This document shows positions 13,317 through 23,372 of a stretch of 64,000 nt of DNA, piece by piece. This DNA comes from Magnolia sinica (taxonomy: Eukaryota > Streptophyta > Magnoliopsida > Magnoliales > Magnoliaceae), in contig NC_080588.1 of NCBI RefSeq assembly GCF_029962835.1, positions 65,248,001 to 65,312,000 on the forward strand. The letters are read 5' to 3'. Under the pieces are notes generated by a model that ran no database searches, was not told where the DNA came from, and saw nothing but the letters and a program-made list of their open reading frames with translations. The translations under genes and the position numbers were made by a program. Each line of letters starts with the position of its first letter. The stretch's first letter is position 1.

Positions 13317-16087
13317 CAGGTGACGCCCACGGGGTGCGGACGTCCAAGGCTTTGTCTGTTTTTCTTCCTTAGAGATATGATCTATATAAGGAGTCAAGGT
13401 TTCAGGGAGACATCAATTATGGTACTCCAACCTTCCATATGCCCTACTATAATTGAAGTTTGTGATCCTGCCTTAATCATGTCCTTATTTGGTCAAATTT
13501 CTCCATTGTTATGGCCATCCACCATTGACCCAATGCCCATGCAAATCAAGTTCACAAGTTCTTAGGAAACTAGTGGATCCCTTGTTGGCCCATGTGAGCT
13601 TCAATTGGACCTTGATGGATGCGCTCAGCTACACTCACTTTTGTTGACCATACGATGACCTCGTAAAGCGAGTTAAAGCATATGTGATCAAGTCCTTTTA
13701 AAAAAAAAAAAATTTATTTTTTATTTTTATACATACACACACACACACCCCCGCACACTCACGCCGTAGTGGGATTTCACCATGGATACTCGAACGCTTG
13801 ACCGGGTGTTGAAACTCCTGAGAGTCTTACCACCGGAGCAAGAGTAAGGATCCTTGGGTGTAAGGATCAATCAAATCTAGTGTATTCTTAAGTCAATCCA
13901 GGTATGATGGGCCTTTCAATCTAAGTACTTGAACTTGATCCACCAATGTAAGCGTTCAACATGTCTAACACCATGAGCATATTCCCATGGCGCGTGCGTG
14001 CACACACACACACACTCCTATGTGGGTGTCGCGCCCCGAAATTTGGTGCCCGAGTTGGCCAGACCCGACTCCGAATCCCAGATTGTGATTAAATTTTTAA
14101 ATATTCTCAACCATAAATTAAATAAAAACTACATCAAATATTCATCCAATACAACGTTTAAACTTACTTTTGAGTTTCTCACTGTACATTTTTATTTTAA
14201 ACACAAATATAAAAGATCACAATGACTAGACAGGTGGTTAGATCGTCGCTCCGCTTCGCCCCTGACTAATCTCTGTGCCCTGAAACACTGTTAATATGGG
14301 TGTGAGCATAACAGCTCGTGGGATCATATCCAACCCAAGTATGAAATTTGTATAATTATACAAAATGTACAAATAATGAAAATAATTTGTTTAAAGCTTA
14401 AAACATGAATTGAAGTATTGAATGTTAAAAGATGAGATGAATGCAATCATGGAATCGAAATGATGCTCCGAATGTCAAACTTTCCATGAATTATATAAAT
14501 AATAAAATTAAATAACCATCATCTTTTACAACACTGTACCCAAGTGGATGACCACGTCGCATTAACGCCCATGCACTAGTACCTTGAGGTGAGGGATCCA
14601 TTTATACATTAGCCAATCAGACTACTGTTCAGTTGTACCTCTGGCATATGTCTGCACACACAATTATACTCATACGTCGTACACAAAGGAGACTCCAAAG
14701 GATCCAGTGGGTTCTAGGGTCTTTTACCCAAGGGTCACAATCGCTCTACTTGCTCGCTTTAGGGTCTTCTACCAAAGGGATACAATCGCTCTACTTGGTG
14801 GCTTTAGGGACTTTCACCCGAGGGACACAATCGCCCTACTTGCTTATGCCTTTTAGGGACATTTGCATTCCAACATTAATTCTTAATTAAAAATAAATAT
14901 GCACAAAATATGAGTAATCACCATCGATTCAAATCAAATTGATTAAATATACGATTTACTGCAGGTTATATACAAACTACATAACTACATCACATATTCT
15001 TCGTCATTCTCAAATTATGCATAAAAGTCGTTATAAGGTTCAATAGCTATTAAACCAGTAATTATTTTAATTAAATAATTAAAATCCTCGATTATAAATT
15101 GAGAATAATTTTTTTTATATAGCTTAATAATTAATTTATCAAAATTACAATTTTATTTAAATTCAAATTAAAATTTCTTTATGAAATTGTAAATCAGTAA
15201 AGTGCAGAAACTCCTAAAATTAACCATGTTAAATCCCAAATTAAATCAAATAATTTAATGTATGATTTAAATTTAGTAATTCTAATTTAATTAATTTAGT
15301 AATATATGAATAAAATATGAATATTTTATAATAATTCTTTACTTATAATAAATTAAGGGAAAATATCTTCTAAACATATTAATCAGATTCAAACCCTACT
15401 AGTTGAATCTAAGAAAGATATTAATAAATATTAATTCAATCTCATCTATTAGTACACTTTCATCTATTAGGATTCGGTAAGTACATATATTGAAAATCTA
15501 TATTAATCAATAATTTTCAAGATTTAAAATTCGGTTGATTAAATCTCAATTTATTAAAATTAGAATAAATAATTATCTGTCTTGTTTATTTAGAATTAAT
15601 TTTAGAATTTAATTTTTTTCAATCGAAATTAATTATATAATCCCTAAAATTCAAAATCAAACTCGAAAGTTCATAATCTAATTAAAATACTAATAATCAA
15701 ACTAAAGTGGATTTAAGTTTAAATTAGTTAATCATACATTAATATTCCTAAACTGAAATTTTACTTGATTTATGTTTAACTAAAGCTAAATAAGATATTT
15801 AAAATTATTAAATTTAGACTTTAATTATTATTAAATTTTGCCTAATATTATAAATATTATTATTTTTAATTAGTATGAATTATTTTGATATATTATTTCT
15901 AATTAGTCTTGAATAATAATAAAAATTTCTAAAATTTATAATTTAAGTCAATGTACATAATTATATCAGTAAAATTAATTTAAAATATAACCAAAGTAGG
16001 ATTCAGAATAATTTCAAATTTAATTCCTACATAATTCAAATAATTTAAAAATTATAATTTTTATTAAATTTAGTAATTTAGAATTCT

Positions 16088-16123
<36 letters not shown>

Positions 16124-19100
16124 CTCTCTCTCTCTCTCTCTCTCTCTAATCTTATTGAACATTTTTTTCTACAAATATTCCATGAATAAAAATATCAACA
16201 ATAAACAATAATTTGTTACAAAATTCAATTTAAATAAAATTAACTATAATGATAAAAATAATAATTTAATAACAACAATTATAAAAATTTCAGACTAGAG
16301 ATGGATCACCCACCTTGATAAAATCTTGATGAAGATTTTTTTTTCTCATTTTAAAAAAATTTATTTTTCCTTACACTTTCCATTTTCATATGCCTATACC
16401 ACTCTATTTATATTAGAGGGTCCCATCATATGTAAAACACACATGTGGGAAAAAAATAAAATAAAATAAAATGTTAACTTTAAATGGCATCTCATGGAAG
16501 TGAAACACCCATAATTTAGTGATGGGGACATCACATGTACACGCACGCCCCCCTATGCACGTACGCAAGGAGGGCCCCACGATTACGACAGCCAGGGAGG
16601 GCCTCCTAGTTAGAGGACTGCGTTTTGGTTCGTTGGAGTGGACCCGATAGCCATGTAAAGCCCACCATGGACTCTCATGATTGTGACCCACTATCCTAAT
16701 TAATCTCGTATTTTAGGTTTTGCTTATTATTGTTAGTACAAATATCATGGATGGGTCCTTGCTCTTGCTCCGGTGGTACTCTTAGAAGTTTCAACACCTG
16801 GTCAGGGTTCGAGTACCCATAGGTGGTGAAATCCCACTATGGCGTGTGTGGGGGTGTGTTAAAAAAAAAAAAAAAACAAGTATCATGGATGGTTTAGATT
16901 ACTTTGATTACTTTGATTAGTTATTATTTTTTATTACTTCATCACCAAGTAATAGGTTGTGCACATGGCGCGAGTTTTGGGTATGGGGTTTTATTATAAA
17001 TAGGCACCCCTTGTAGTCTTTTTGATTGATTGAATATTAATAAAAATTCATGCATTTTTTCTACAAGTATCATGGACGGGTCCTTGCTCTTGCTCCGGTG
17101 GTAGACTCTCAGAAGTTTCAACACCTGGTCAGGGTTCGAGTACCCATAGGTGGTGAAATCCCACTACGGCGTGAGTGTGTGGGGGTGTGTTAAAAAAAAA
17201 AAAAAAACAAGTATCATGGATGGTTTAGATTACTTTGATTACTTTGATTAGTTATTATTTTTTATTACTTCATCACCAAGTAATAGGTTGCGCACATGGC
17301 GCGAGTTTTGGGTGTGGGGTTTTATTATAAATAGGCACCCCTTGTAGTCTTTTTGATTGATTGAATATTAATAAAAATTCATGCATTTTTTCTACTCCTC
17401 TGAGCTTCTGAGTTGTGGAAATCCAATTGGGTGTGAAACCCTGCCTTCCTCGAAGGGCTGATTATCGTGGTGCGAAGCCACATTTATCTCGATTCGCCCC
17501 CACCTTTTACCATCTACAAATCTCTTCTCCTACAACCATCTATGCCCCAAATCTCTCCTTTATTGCAGCAGTTTTTCTCTCTATAGCAGAATTCCAGAAT
17601 CTGGCCCTGCAGGAGGGCTGAAACTTCGGCGGAGCACCACGCACAGACGGTACATCAGATCGGCTTGAAAATTGGAGGTTTTGGAGCCCACCCCTGGCCG
17701 ACCAGACCTTTGAAGTCGGTTTCCGGGTCTGGAGCCCACATGCACGTGCGACTAGGCCCCTGCGCACGTGCGTCAGGTCTGGCCCGCTGTCCACGCGCGT
17801 GGATTGTCGCTAGGTTCCATTATTTTCCTCTCATTCTTCTCATGCTTATTTTCCGTAACCCTAACCCTAGATTGCATTAATCCCAATTTATTTACCCCCT
17901 TTCCTAACCTTAGGGTTCCCTAGAAGTGGAACCTGTGAATACTTTGGATTGGGGACATTTCTGTGCATGTGTGGATGAATATACCTCCCTTTGAGCATTG
18001 TTTGGTCCATAATTTTTTTTGAGATCCAGCCCTAACATGTGTAGGCCTGGACCCGCATAGATTTCCCTTGCTTGAATGTTTGAACTTTTGTGTGGGATGT
18101 GGAATTTTTATTTGATTGTTTTTGAATTAGTATGATCTAAAGTTTGAGATCTTGCATATCATATTTAATTTTCATGTCTTGTGTCATTTAGTTCCATTTA
18201 TTATGAAAAGTACATCGCGTGTGTATAGGAAGTCATGCATGTGTTGGGTGGTTGTGCATGTGGTGCATGGTTATACATGTGCATGGTTGTGCATGTGGGA
18301 GCAGTGTATACATGGGCGTACATGTAGAATCACTAATGTATAATGGATGGTTGATCAGGTGGGTAGGTTGATGGGTCAAATAGATGGATGAATTTAGGTG
18401 GTGAATGACTAATTGAGAAGTTCTTTGGACTGTGTTGATTTATATATGAATTTAACGATTTTATTTTGTTGGTTTAAGTTAACAAATGAGTGGTCGACTG
18501 ATCTTATAATAAAACTTGGACGATTTGAAATTATTGGTTTGGTCATTGTGATGGGTGGTCTAGATTAGTGATCCCTGATGATAGTCACATACTTTATGTT
18601 TTCTAAATCCAACACTCACGTGCTAGTAACTTTACTATGAATTAATATATTTATATTTTATTAAAAATTAAAAATATTTAAAACATGCTATTATTACTTT
18701 AAAATGTTAGAATTTAAATAGGCATGCTACACACGTTTATAATATATTACATTAGAGAGTTATACCATACATGGATGGACGGTTGAGATGTTTTGAAAAT
18801 AAGATCTAGGTGGACCATGTGGTACCTCAATGAGCAGAGAGGTCGATTTACGGTTGATTTTATGAATTGGTTATCTGATTATGAGATATGAGGCGCCGGA
18901 TTTACAATTATACGTATGGATGTATCGATAGTTTTGTCCTCTTCTAAAATTATGCGTTTACCACCAAAATATGTCTTGTGGACCTCTAAAACATGTTAAA
19001 CTATGTTCCAATGTAAGAAGTACTTTAGTAAATTTGTCGAGAGAAATATGAGAATCTTCACAGTGATTTTTGTTTGATTTCTGGGTGCCCAATTGGCAGA

Positions 19101-19441
19101 TCCAGGTATGATGTGTGGTTGAATGATAAGATATATGTGAAATAATTAAATGATTAAGAATCTAATCCTTTATACAAGTTAATGTACGGTTACTTTCATA
19201 TTTAGATAGGTGCAAGATGGGTTTTTAGTTGATCAGATGGATCGTCGAATAAACAGCTTATATGATTAAACTACAATCCTGAAAATGGATGGATGAGTGG
19301 GTGACCACATGCCCTATATGACGTATGAACGATTGAATTTAGTGCATGTTTCACAGTTAGATTTGAGCTAACGAATGAACGGTTGATCTTAGGTATATGT
19401 GTACACACACATATACACACACACATGCACACACACATATG

Positions 19442-19486
<45 letters not shown>

Positions 19487-21590
19487 ACCATACAAATTAT
19501 CAATCACAGTAAATTAATCAATCACACATATCACAACTTGCATACTTTATGTGCACATGCATGCATGAATGCATGAATAAATGAAAGGATTATGCATGGA
19601 TGTTTAGATGCATGCAAATGTGCATGTATGCATATGCATGCAAGTGCACCAAAATCTCAGGTCATTACAGTGGGGTAAGGCAAAAGCACATCGATTCATT
19701 GTCATACTTTATAGTGGAGACCTTCTACCCTAATAGTAACCATTGGTCTATCCAACAACCTGCTAAGTGGTCATGGCATGATAAGGTACTGAGATCCATG
19801 TCCCTAAAGTCCCATGGCCAGTACCATTTTGTCCAATCTCAAGTTCCCAAGGACAATTAGAGGAATCCCTCTCCTTTAACCCATGTTCCATATGTTTAAG
19901 GTATTTTCATATATTTACTATGTCATTATAACTTGTCCATCTAGGACCAATGGTCATTATGATCTACGGACAAGATTGCCAGCATTACATCCATGCCATC
20001 AATGGATCGGTTTCACATTGGTTTTGTAGGGCACTACAATGCTATCAATGGATTGGATTCACATTGGTTTTCTAGGGCACTAAAATAGATGTACTACTCT
20101 TCTTCTTCTTCTTCCTCCTCCTCCTCCTCCTCTCCCCCCTCCTCGTCGTCCTCCTCCCCTCAAATGCAAGTGTCCGCAAGTGTCCAAAGGTTCTAATAAC
20201 AAGATCCTATATCCATGAACACCTACTCTATGTGGGTTAGGGTGTGAGGTAGGGCAAAGCCACCAACTTGTCTTGGAGCTTGACCTTCCATCTGAACTCA
20301 TCATCAATCCCCTCACACATGATGATTACCTAAGAATAACAATAGGCTCGTCCTAGAAGCTGCTAGGTGGTCATAGACATATGGGGTACTGAGATCCATG
20401 GAACGCAACTCTCCCTTGGCTGATGGCTGTTGCACCCAAACTCATGTTCCCAAGGACAACAGAGGAAACCCTCTCCCTTAACCCATGAATACATGTAGGA
20501 TTAAAGGTAAACCTACATATTAATTATGACATTAATAATATGTCCACAAAGGACCCATGGTTCTCATGATCAACATTGGCTTTCTAGGGCACATGACGCG
20601 GCCAAACTCCCAGTTGCCCCAAAGCCAACCACCCTCAAGTGTTACCTCTACCCAAATGCTAAAGAGGACTCCACATAGCAGCAACAGCACGAAGGATCAT
20701 TACTGGTAAGATGTGAGTATATATGTTCTCGCATGGAAGTCCATAGAAATGCTCTTATGGTAATTAACAGTCTGCATGTACAATCCATTCATGGTATAGG
20801 ATTCTACAGAATGTCTGCAGTTTCTTCATCATGACTTTAAATGGCCACGACTACATTTTGGTCATTTCCTCTACAATTAATTAATTAATTTTTCTCTACA
20901 ATTAATTGATGTATTGTGATTCCATCCAACTAAGCATCCAAACAAACTCTTAGTCATTCATGCACATTCAAATTCACTTCATTTATCTATCCTTAACACT
21001 GTGGCTTTATAAATTTATGTTAATTTAGAAAATGACCAGATGAGACTGCTGCTAATGCTACAAATGATGTTTTCTCAGGGGGAGACCGAAACAGGCTGCC
21101 GTCGGGGCTTACGAATTTCAGAGTATGCAATCACAATGAGAATAATTTACAACATGATGAAGCGTGACTGTGAAATGCAGGTATGGTGGGGTCCTTCCTT
21201 GAAGGTGGGTTTGGGATCATATTAAATTCCCATGGGCAGAATGGCCATTGTGCTGGTTCCTACAAGGAATGCGCTCAGTTGCCATATGGGCTGTTTGAAT
21301 TGAGAAAGCCCGTTCCGCTCGATGCCATATGATCTTTTCGCAGTTCTCAATTCCCACGCGCGCCACAAGCCACCTAAGGCCTATTCGAGTGCTTTCCAAA
21401 CAGGCCGTTGTATCCCACATCTGAAGCTTTCTAATCTAACTAAATCTAACATGCAATGCAGGAAAAAATTGTTACATCTCTCGATTATAGCTCATCATCT
21501 GAACACCTGGAAAACTACTGCCTGATGTGGGATTTGCGGCCGTTCATAGATGATGACATCATGCATCAAGCTTGGGGATATATTCCATAA
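3119..21590 (+). CDS. Conserved plant protein of unresolved function, 3' part of a split gene
   Basis: I do not recognise the product. Supported exons are A 3119-3259, B0 9299-9343, B 11956-12041, C 21079-21180 and D 21462-21590 (TAA). Each begins after AG and ends at GT. Phases agree for B0-B-C-D: B0 ends with one base of a codon, B starts with two, then B, C and D meet on whole codons. Exon A ends in a phase that would make a stop with B0, so at least one exon between 3260 and 9298 is missing from this model, and the start codon was not found. Exon A reads CFRRPPLHETSKVAGSIIEA and onward (46 codons). Exons B0-B read as acidic helix-like sequence (LDELERLTEDVIGIMEAAN). Exon C contains RISEYAITMRIIYNMMKRD. 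Exon D ends WDLRPFIDDDIMHQAWGYIP. The C-terminal two exons are the most convincing. The introns of up to 9 kb are full of transposons. It could be a decayed gene, but the exons that join show no internal stop. Confidence 0.6.
4028..5469. repeat. Long inverted repeat of two LTR-like arms around a primer-binding site
   Basis: The left arm (about 4028-4740) and right arm (about 4772-5469) are reverse complements over roughly 700 bp with scattered mismatches. The inner ends are GCTACAC (4734-4740) and GTGTAGT (4772-4778). The 31-bp spacer contains TGGTATCAGAGC (4747-4758), a perfect initiator-tRNA-Met primer-binding-site core that normally follows the 5' LTR. The arms are therefore probably two LTR copies placed head to head. 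No coding internal region is present. The structure lies within the intron between exons A and B0 of the unresolved gene and could fold into a very long hairpin if transcribed. Confidence 0.75.
5527..8518 (+). mobile_element. RTE-type LINE, decayed, near full length
   Basis: Fragments in order along the plus strand give an AP-endonuclease region (5922-6110, with ILDFAMAFTLALANTYFKK and QIDFF) and reverse transcriptase (7330-7800, with QFGFMP, MVFIDLDKARDRV, then LFANDIILIDETREGVN). A C-terminal segment follows (8090-8240, MLYGATCWAVKERVHRMSV and MRMLRWM). The 3' end has the usual DP-stop-like tail, GATCCCAATTAATTGGGATAAGG, then GATGATT. The catalytic FADD of the RT is FAND here, and several stops interrupt the frame, so it is dead. 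It is itself interrupted by a SINE at 6743-6899. Confidence 0.8.
6743..6899 (+). mobile_element. tRNA-derived SINE, family A, copy 2, inside the RTE LINE
   Basis: A body of about 157 bp starts GCGAATGGTC and carries the B-box sequence GGTTCGATTCC (6783-6793) and an A tail. The target duplication AAAGACAAATAGACAA stands before (to 6742) and after the tail (to 6913). It is homologous to the SINE at 2397-2582. It inserted into an already resident RTE LINE. Confidence 0.88.
8519..9298. other. Intronic sequence, no feature resolved
   Basis: This lies between the LINE and exon B0 of the unresolved gene. A possible additional exon is expected somewhere between 3260 and 9298 on phase grounds, but no candidate here fits both splice sites and frame. 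The pieces around 8860-9100 were examined and left unassigned. Confidence 0.35.
9344..11639. other. Intron of the unresolved gene, no further feature
   Basis: The sequence between exons B0 and B is of ordinary composition. No exon with matching splice sites, RNA gene or bounded transposon was seen. Confidence 0.4.
11640..11710 (+). mobile_element. 3' tail of an RTE-type LINE
   Basis: The sequence CCAACCCAAATTTATTGGGG, then AAAGGCTAAGATAATGATGA, matches the 3' end of RTE LINEs like that at 8470-8518. It is a short 5'-truncated insertion or remnant. Confidence 0.55.
12185..12420. mobile_element. MITE with terminal inverted repeats
   Basis: The left end GGGCTGTGTTTTGGATGCAC and the right end, read on the other strand, GGGTGTGTTTGGATGCAC form an imperfect TIR of about 20 bp around 236 bp of noncoding DNA. 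The right flank is TTA, as expected for PIF/Harbinger-like elements, but the left flank is CTT, so the target duplication is not proved. Confidence 0.55.
12560..12660 (-). mobile_element. 3' tail of an RTE-type LINE
   Basis: The top strand reads TCATCATCACCATTATCTAA, then CGTTATCCCAATTAATGGGG, the reverse complement of the RTE LINE 3' end seen at 8470-8518. It is followed by the upstream piece of the same tail (GTTTCGCCATTCG). Confidence 0.6.
13285..13314. repeat. (TC)n microsatellite
   Basis: About 15 TC dinucleotides. Confidence 0.9.
13702..13853 (-). mobile_element. tRNA-derived SINE, family B, copy 1
   Basis: Read on the minus strand it starts GGATCCTTACTCTTGCTCCG, then has a B-box-like sequence (GCGTTCGAGTATCC) and the family signature GTGAAATCCCACTACGGCGTG, ending in a GT-rich and A/T-rich tail. 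Other copies are at 16755, 17079 and 46817. Confidence 0.75.
16093..16147. repeat. (CA)n followed by (TC)n microsatellite
   Basis: About 14 CA units adjoin about 13 TC units. Confidence 0.95.
16755..16876 (+). mobile_element. tRNA-derived SINE, family B, copy 2
   Basis: It starts GGTCCTTGCTCTTGCTCCGG, has the B-box-like GGGTTCGAGTACCC and GTGAAATCCCACTATGGCGT, and ends in a 16-A tail. The target duplication is ACAAATATCATGGATGG before and ACAAGTATCATGGATGG after. Confidence 0.85.
17079..17206 (+). mobile_element. tRNA-derived SINE, family B, copy 3
   Basis: A copy of the SINE at 16755, duplicated together with its flank. It retains the GGGTTCGAGTACCC box and A tail. Confidence 0.85.
19402..19483. 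repeat. (CA)n-rich microsatellite
   Basis: Imperfect CA/TG repeats with interspersed ATAT and a CGCG stretch at 19441-19448, then a pure (CA) run. Confidence 0.9.
19735..20597. repeat. Two diverged direct repeats
   Basis: Copy 1 (about 19735-20090) and copy 2 (about 20340-20597) share in order GGTACTGAGATCCATG, GTTCCCAAGGACAA, CCCTCTCC-TTAACCCATG, a TATGTCATTA-like segment, and ATTGG-TTTCTAGGGCAC. They lie between the 5.6 kb element and exon C and are separated by a CTT/CTC-rich stretch. The family is not recognised; no TSD or coding sequence was found. Confidence 0.6.
20098..20160. repeat. Pyrimidine-rich CTT/CTC triplet repeat
   Basis: Imperfect CTT, then CTC triplets with a TCG interruption. 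Confidence 0.8.
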
Positions 21591-23322
21591 GTGCGACTGG
21601 TCATGAGAAGCAATTCAATTTTTGTAGGAAAAGGTGATGCCAGCTGTCATTCCATTAAGGCACGAAGCTGGATTAAATTTTGATAAATTCAAATTGTAAT
21701 CAGAAACTAATTTCACAAGGATTGCAATTTGACAATGGACATTTTGTGTCCACTGCATCATGAAACTTGTACTCTGACGGCCGTGTTCGGTGGGAACCTA
21801 TGGTCCTACCCTAGTGTATGTTGTGTTTGACTGTGTTTGGTTCCAGATTCCAGATTCATGCTCTTTTATTTTTTTTATGCCACTTTCACAACATGGGCAG
21901 GAATATGATTCCATCTTATCCTATTTGCATCCACATGCTGCCTAAAAGATGCATGTTCTCCAAATGCAAATTATTGAAGTGAATGTGTTCACGGAGCGTG
22001 ATTCCGACCGCTCATTAGTTGATTCGAGCACATGGTCTCACATGTCGACGGCGTGTGGTCATGCAATTTTAACAGAAAAGGTTGTTGTGGTGTGTCTGCT
22101 ATGAGCGGTCTGGATCATCGTACTGGAGGCCATTATACACTGAAGGTGGGCTGGGCATTGTAAATTGCTTGTCAGATGGATCCAATGCACGATTGTGATT
22201 GTGCCGTTCAAGGGCTGCGCATCATGCAATTTGACTGTCGCAATTTTTGGCCCATTGCCAATCGAGGGTGGGGCCCATTAGACGAATTCTTTAAATTTGC
22301 TCTATATGCTGCATCTGTACGGATGCGAATGCAAGCATGCTATAATCCTATCGCTCTCCTCTGAATGCTCCGGTGAGTCGAGTGTATGATACACGTCCGC
22401 AAATCAGGCAGGTTGAACTTGGATAACTAAACAAAGGGCGGTTGGAGAAAAAAAAAGTCCAATGGTTAAAACTCAACATACGTGTGTGGATCATTTGATG
22501 AGCGTGCTACCCTGATTTTTGACATATGTCATGTTCGTAGTGCACCCTACTTGATGAACGGCGTAGATCACTGAATCACGACCGAAGGATGACAAAATAC
22601 TTCTGGCAGTGTGGTGGGGCAATACTCGCACATTAACTTGTGTACAAGGCAAACTTGCACGTCAATCAAAGTGCCCAAAATTTAGACAGCTTATAATTAA
22701 TTTATCAAACGTCATGTTTGTATACTTGAATAGATCCAGGTTATGTGAATATAATTTCTCGACCGGTAAGCTGTGTGCGTCCGCATATATGTAATCCAAG
22801 CCGTTGTGTGGCCCAATGATTTGTGGACAACCACCGGCCTCTCCCAAGCCTTAACATCTACATCTCTTACCTGGCCATTTGTTTCGACGACCCATTACAA
22901 TGGCACACGGTGACTCGCGCGTGTATCGTAACGAGCGGACCATCTTATTTTTGCTTCCCTGGTGGGACAATCTAATAAAAGCTCGATCCCCGCACAAGTG
23001 TGGCACGGAGGCATGTTAATCGCGGTATCCGTTCCAACGTGGACCACGTTATCCATCCTTGGTGATTTGATTTCTGACAGCCCAGGTTCCTCAGGGAAGC
23101 GAATGTTCGTCATCCGCCCCACATGGTGACGGCCACGGATCTTGTACACGCGAGCCAAAAGTTTAGCACGTGTGGCGTGATTCTCCTTCAATCTACCCGC
23201 GCGCGAATCGCCAGAGCATTCGTTGCTTCTTAAAATACGTCCGCGGTCATATGCGCGCTCGTCTCCGGTACTGAGCGAGAGAGAAGCGAAGCAGAGGCCG
23301 AAAGAGAGGGGGGAGAGAGATT
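21591..23322. other. Intergenic region and UFC1 promoter
   Basis: No exon or bounded element was seen between the stop of the unresolved gene and the UFC1 leader. The last 300 bp are GC-richer and contain a CACGTG G-box core at 23167-23172. TTAAAATA near 23230 is a weak TATA-like candidate. Promoter roles are inferred from position only. Confidence 0.4.
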
Positions 23323-23337
23323 TTAGGGTTAGGGTTT
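23323..23337 (+). promoter_or_regulatory. Telobox-like repeat in the UFC1 leader
   Basis: TTAGGGTTAGGGTTT lies 36-50 bp before the UFC1 start codon. Its complement contains AAACCCTAA, the telobox found in many plant promoters and leaders of translation and growth genes. The function here is inferred. Confidence 0.55.
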
Positions 23338-23372
23338 CCATCCCTTGTTATTCCATCTATCGTTGTGTAGAA

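Larger units (their letters stand above)
16738..17394. repeat. Tandem duplication of a ~327-bp unit carrying a SINE
   Basis: Unit 1 (16738-17062) and unit 2 (17063-17394) are nearly identical by eye, with about eight substitutions and a few small indels. Each holds a family-B SINE, the sequence TTATTATAAATAGGCACC and the end CATGCATTTTTTCT. The unit border coincides with the SINE target site ACAAGTATCATGGA, which therefore occurs three times. The similarity indicates a fairly recent event. Confidence 0.88.
14027..19669. mobile_element. Large LTR-type element or very long solo LTR, noncoding
   Basis: The left end TGTCGCGCCCCGAAATTTGG and right end TCATTACA are bounded by the same 5 bp, GTGGG (14022-14026 and 19670-19674). 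Read inward on the other strand, the right end (TGTAATGACCTGAGATTTTG) resembles the left end, as chromoviral Gypsy LTR tips do. No coding domain was found in 5.6 kb. The middle (14.9-16.4 kb) is extremely AT-rich, and a TATAAATAGG box with LTR-like leader sequence appears near 17320 and 17000. It includes a tandem duplication with two SINEs (16738-17394). I cannot tell a solo LTR from a noncoding large element. It sits in the 9 kb intron between exons B and C. Confidence 0.5.

Noticed and set aside
19271-19507. Cys/Val-repeat open frame
   Set aside because: Reading of the (CA)n microsatellite.
23223-23372. Longer N-terminus for UFC1
   Set aside because: The added 50 residues match no UFC1 and include the telobox leader; the family start is at 23373.
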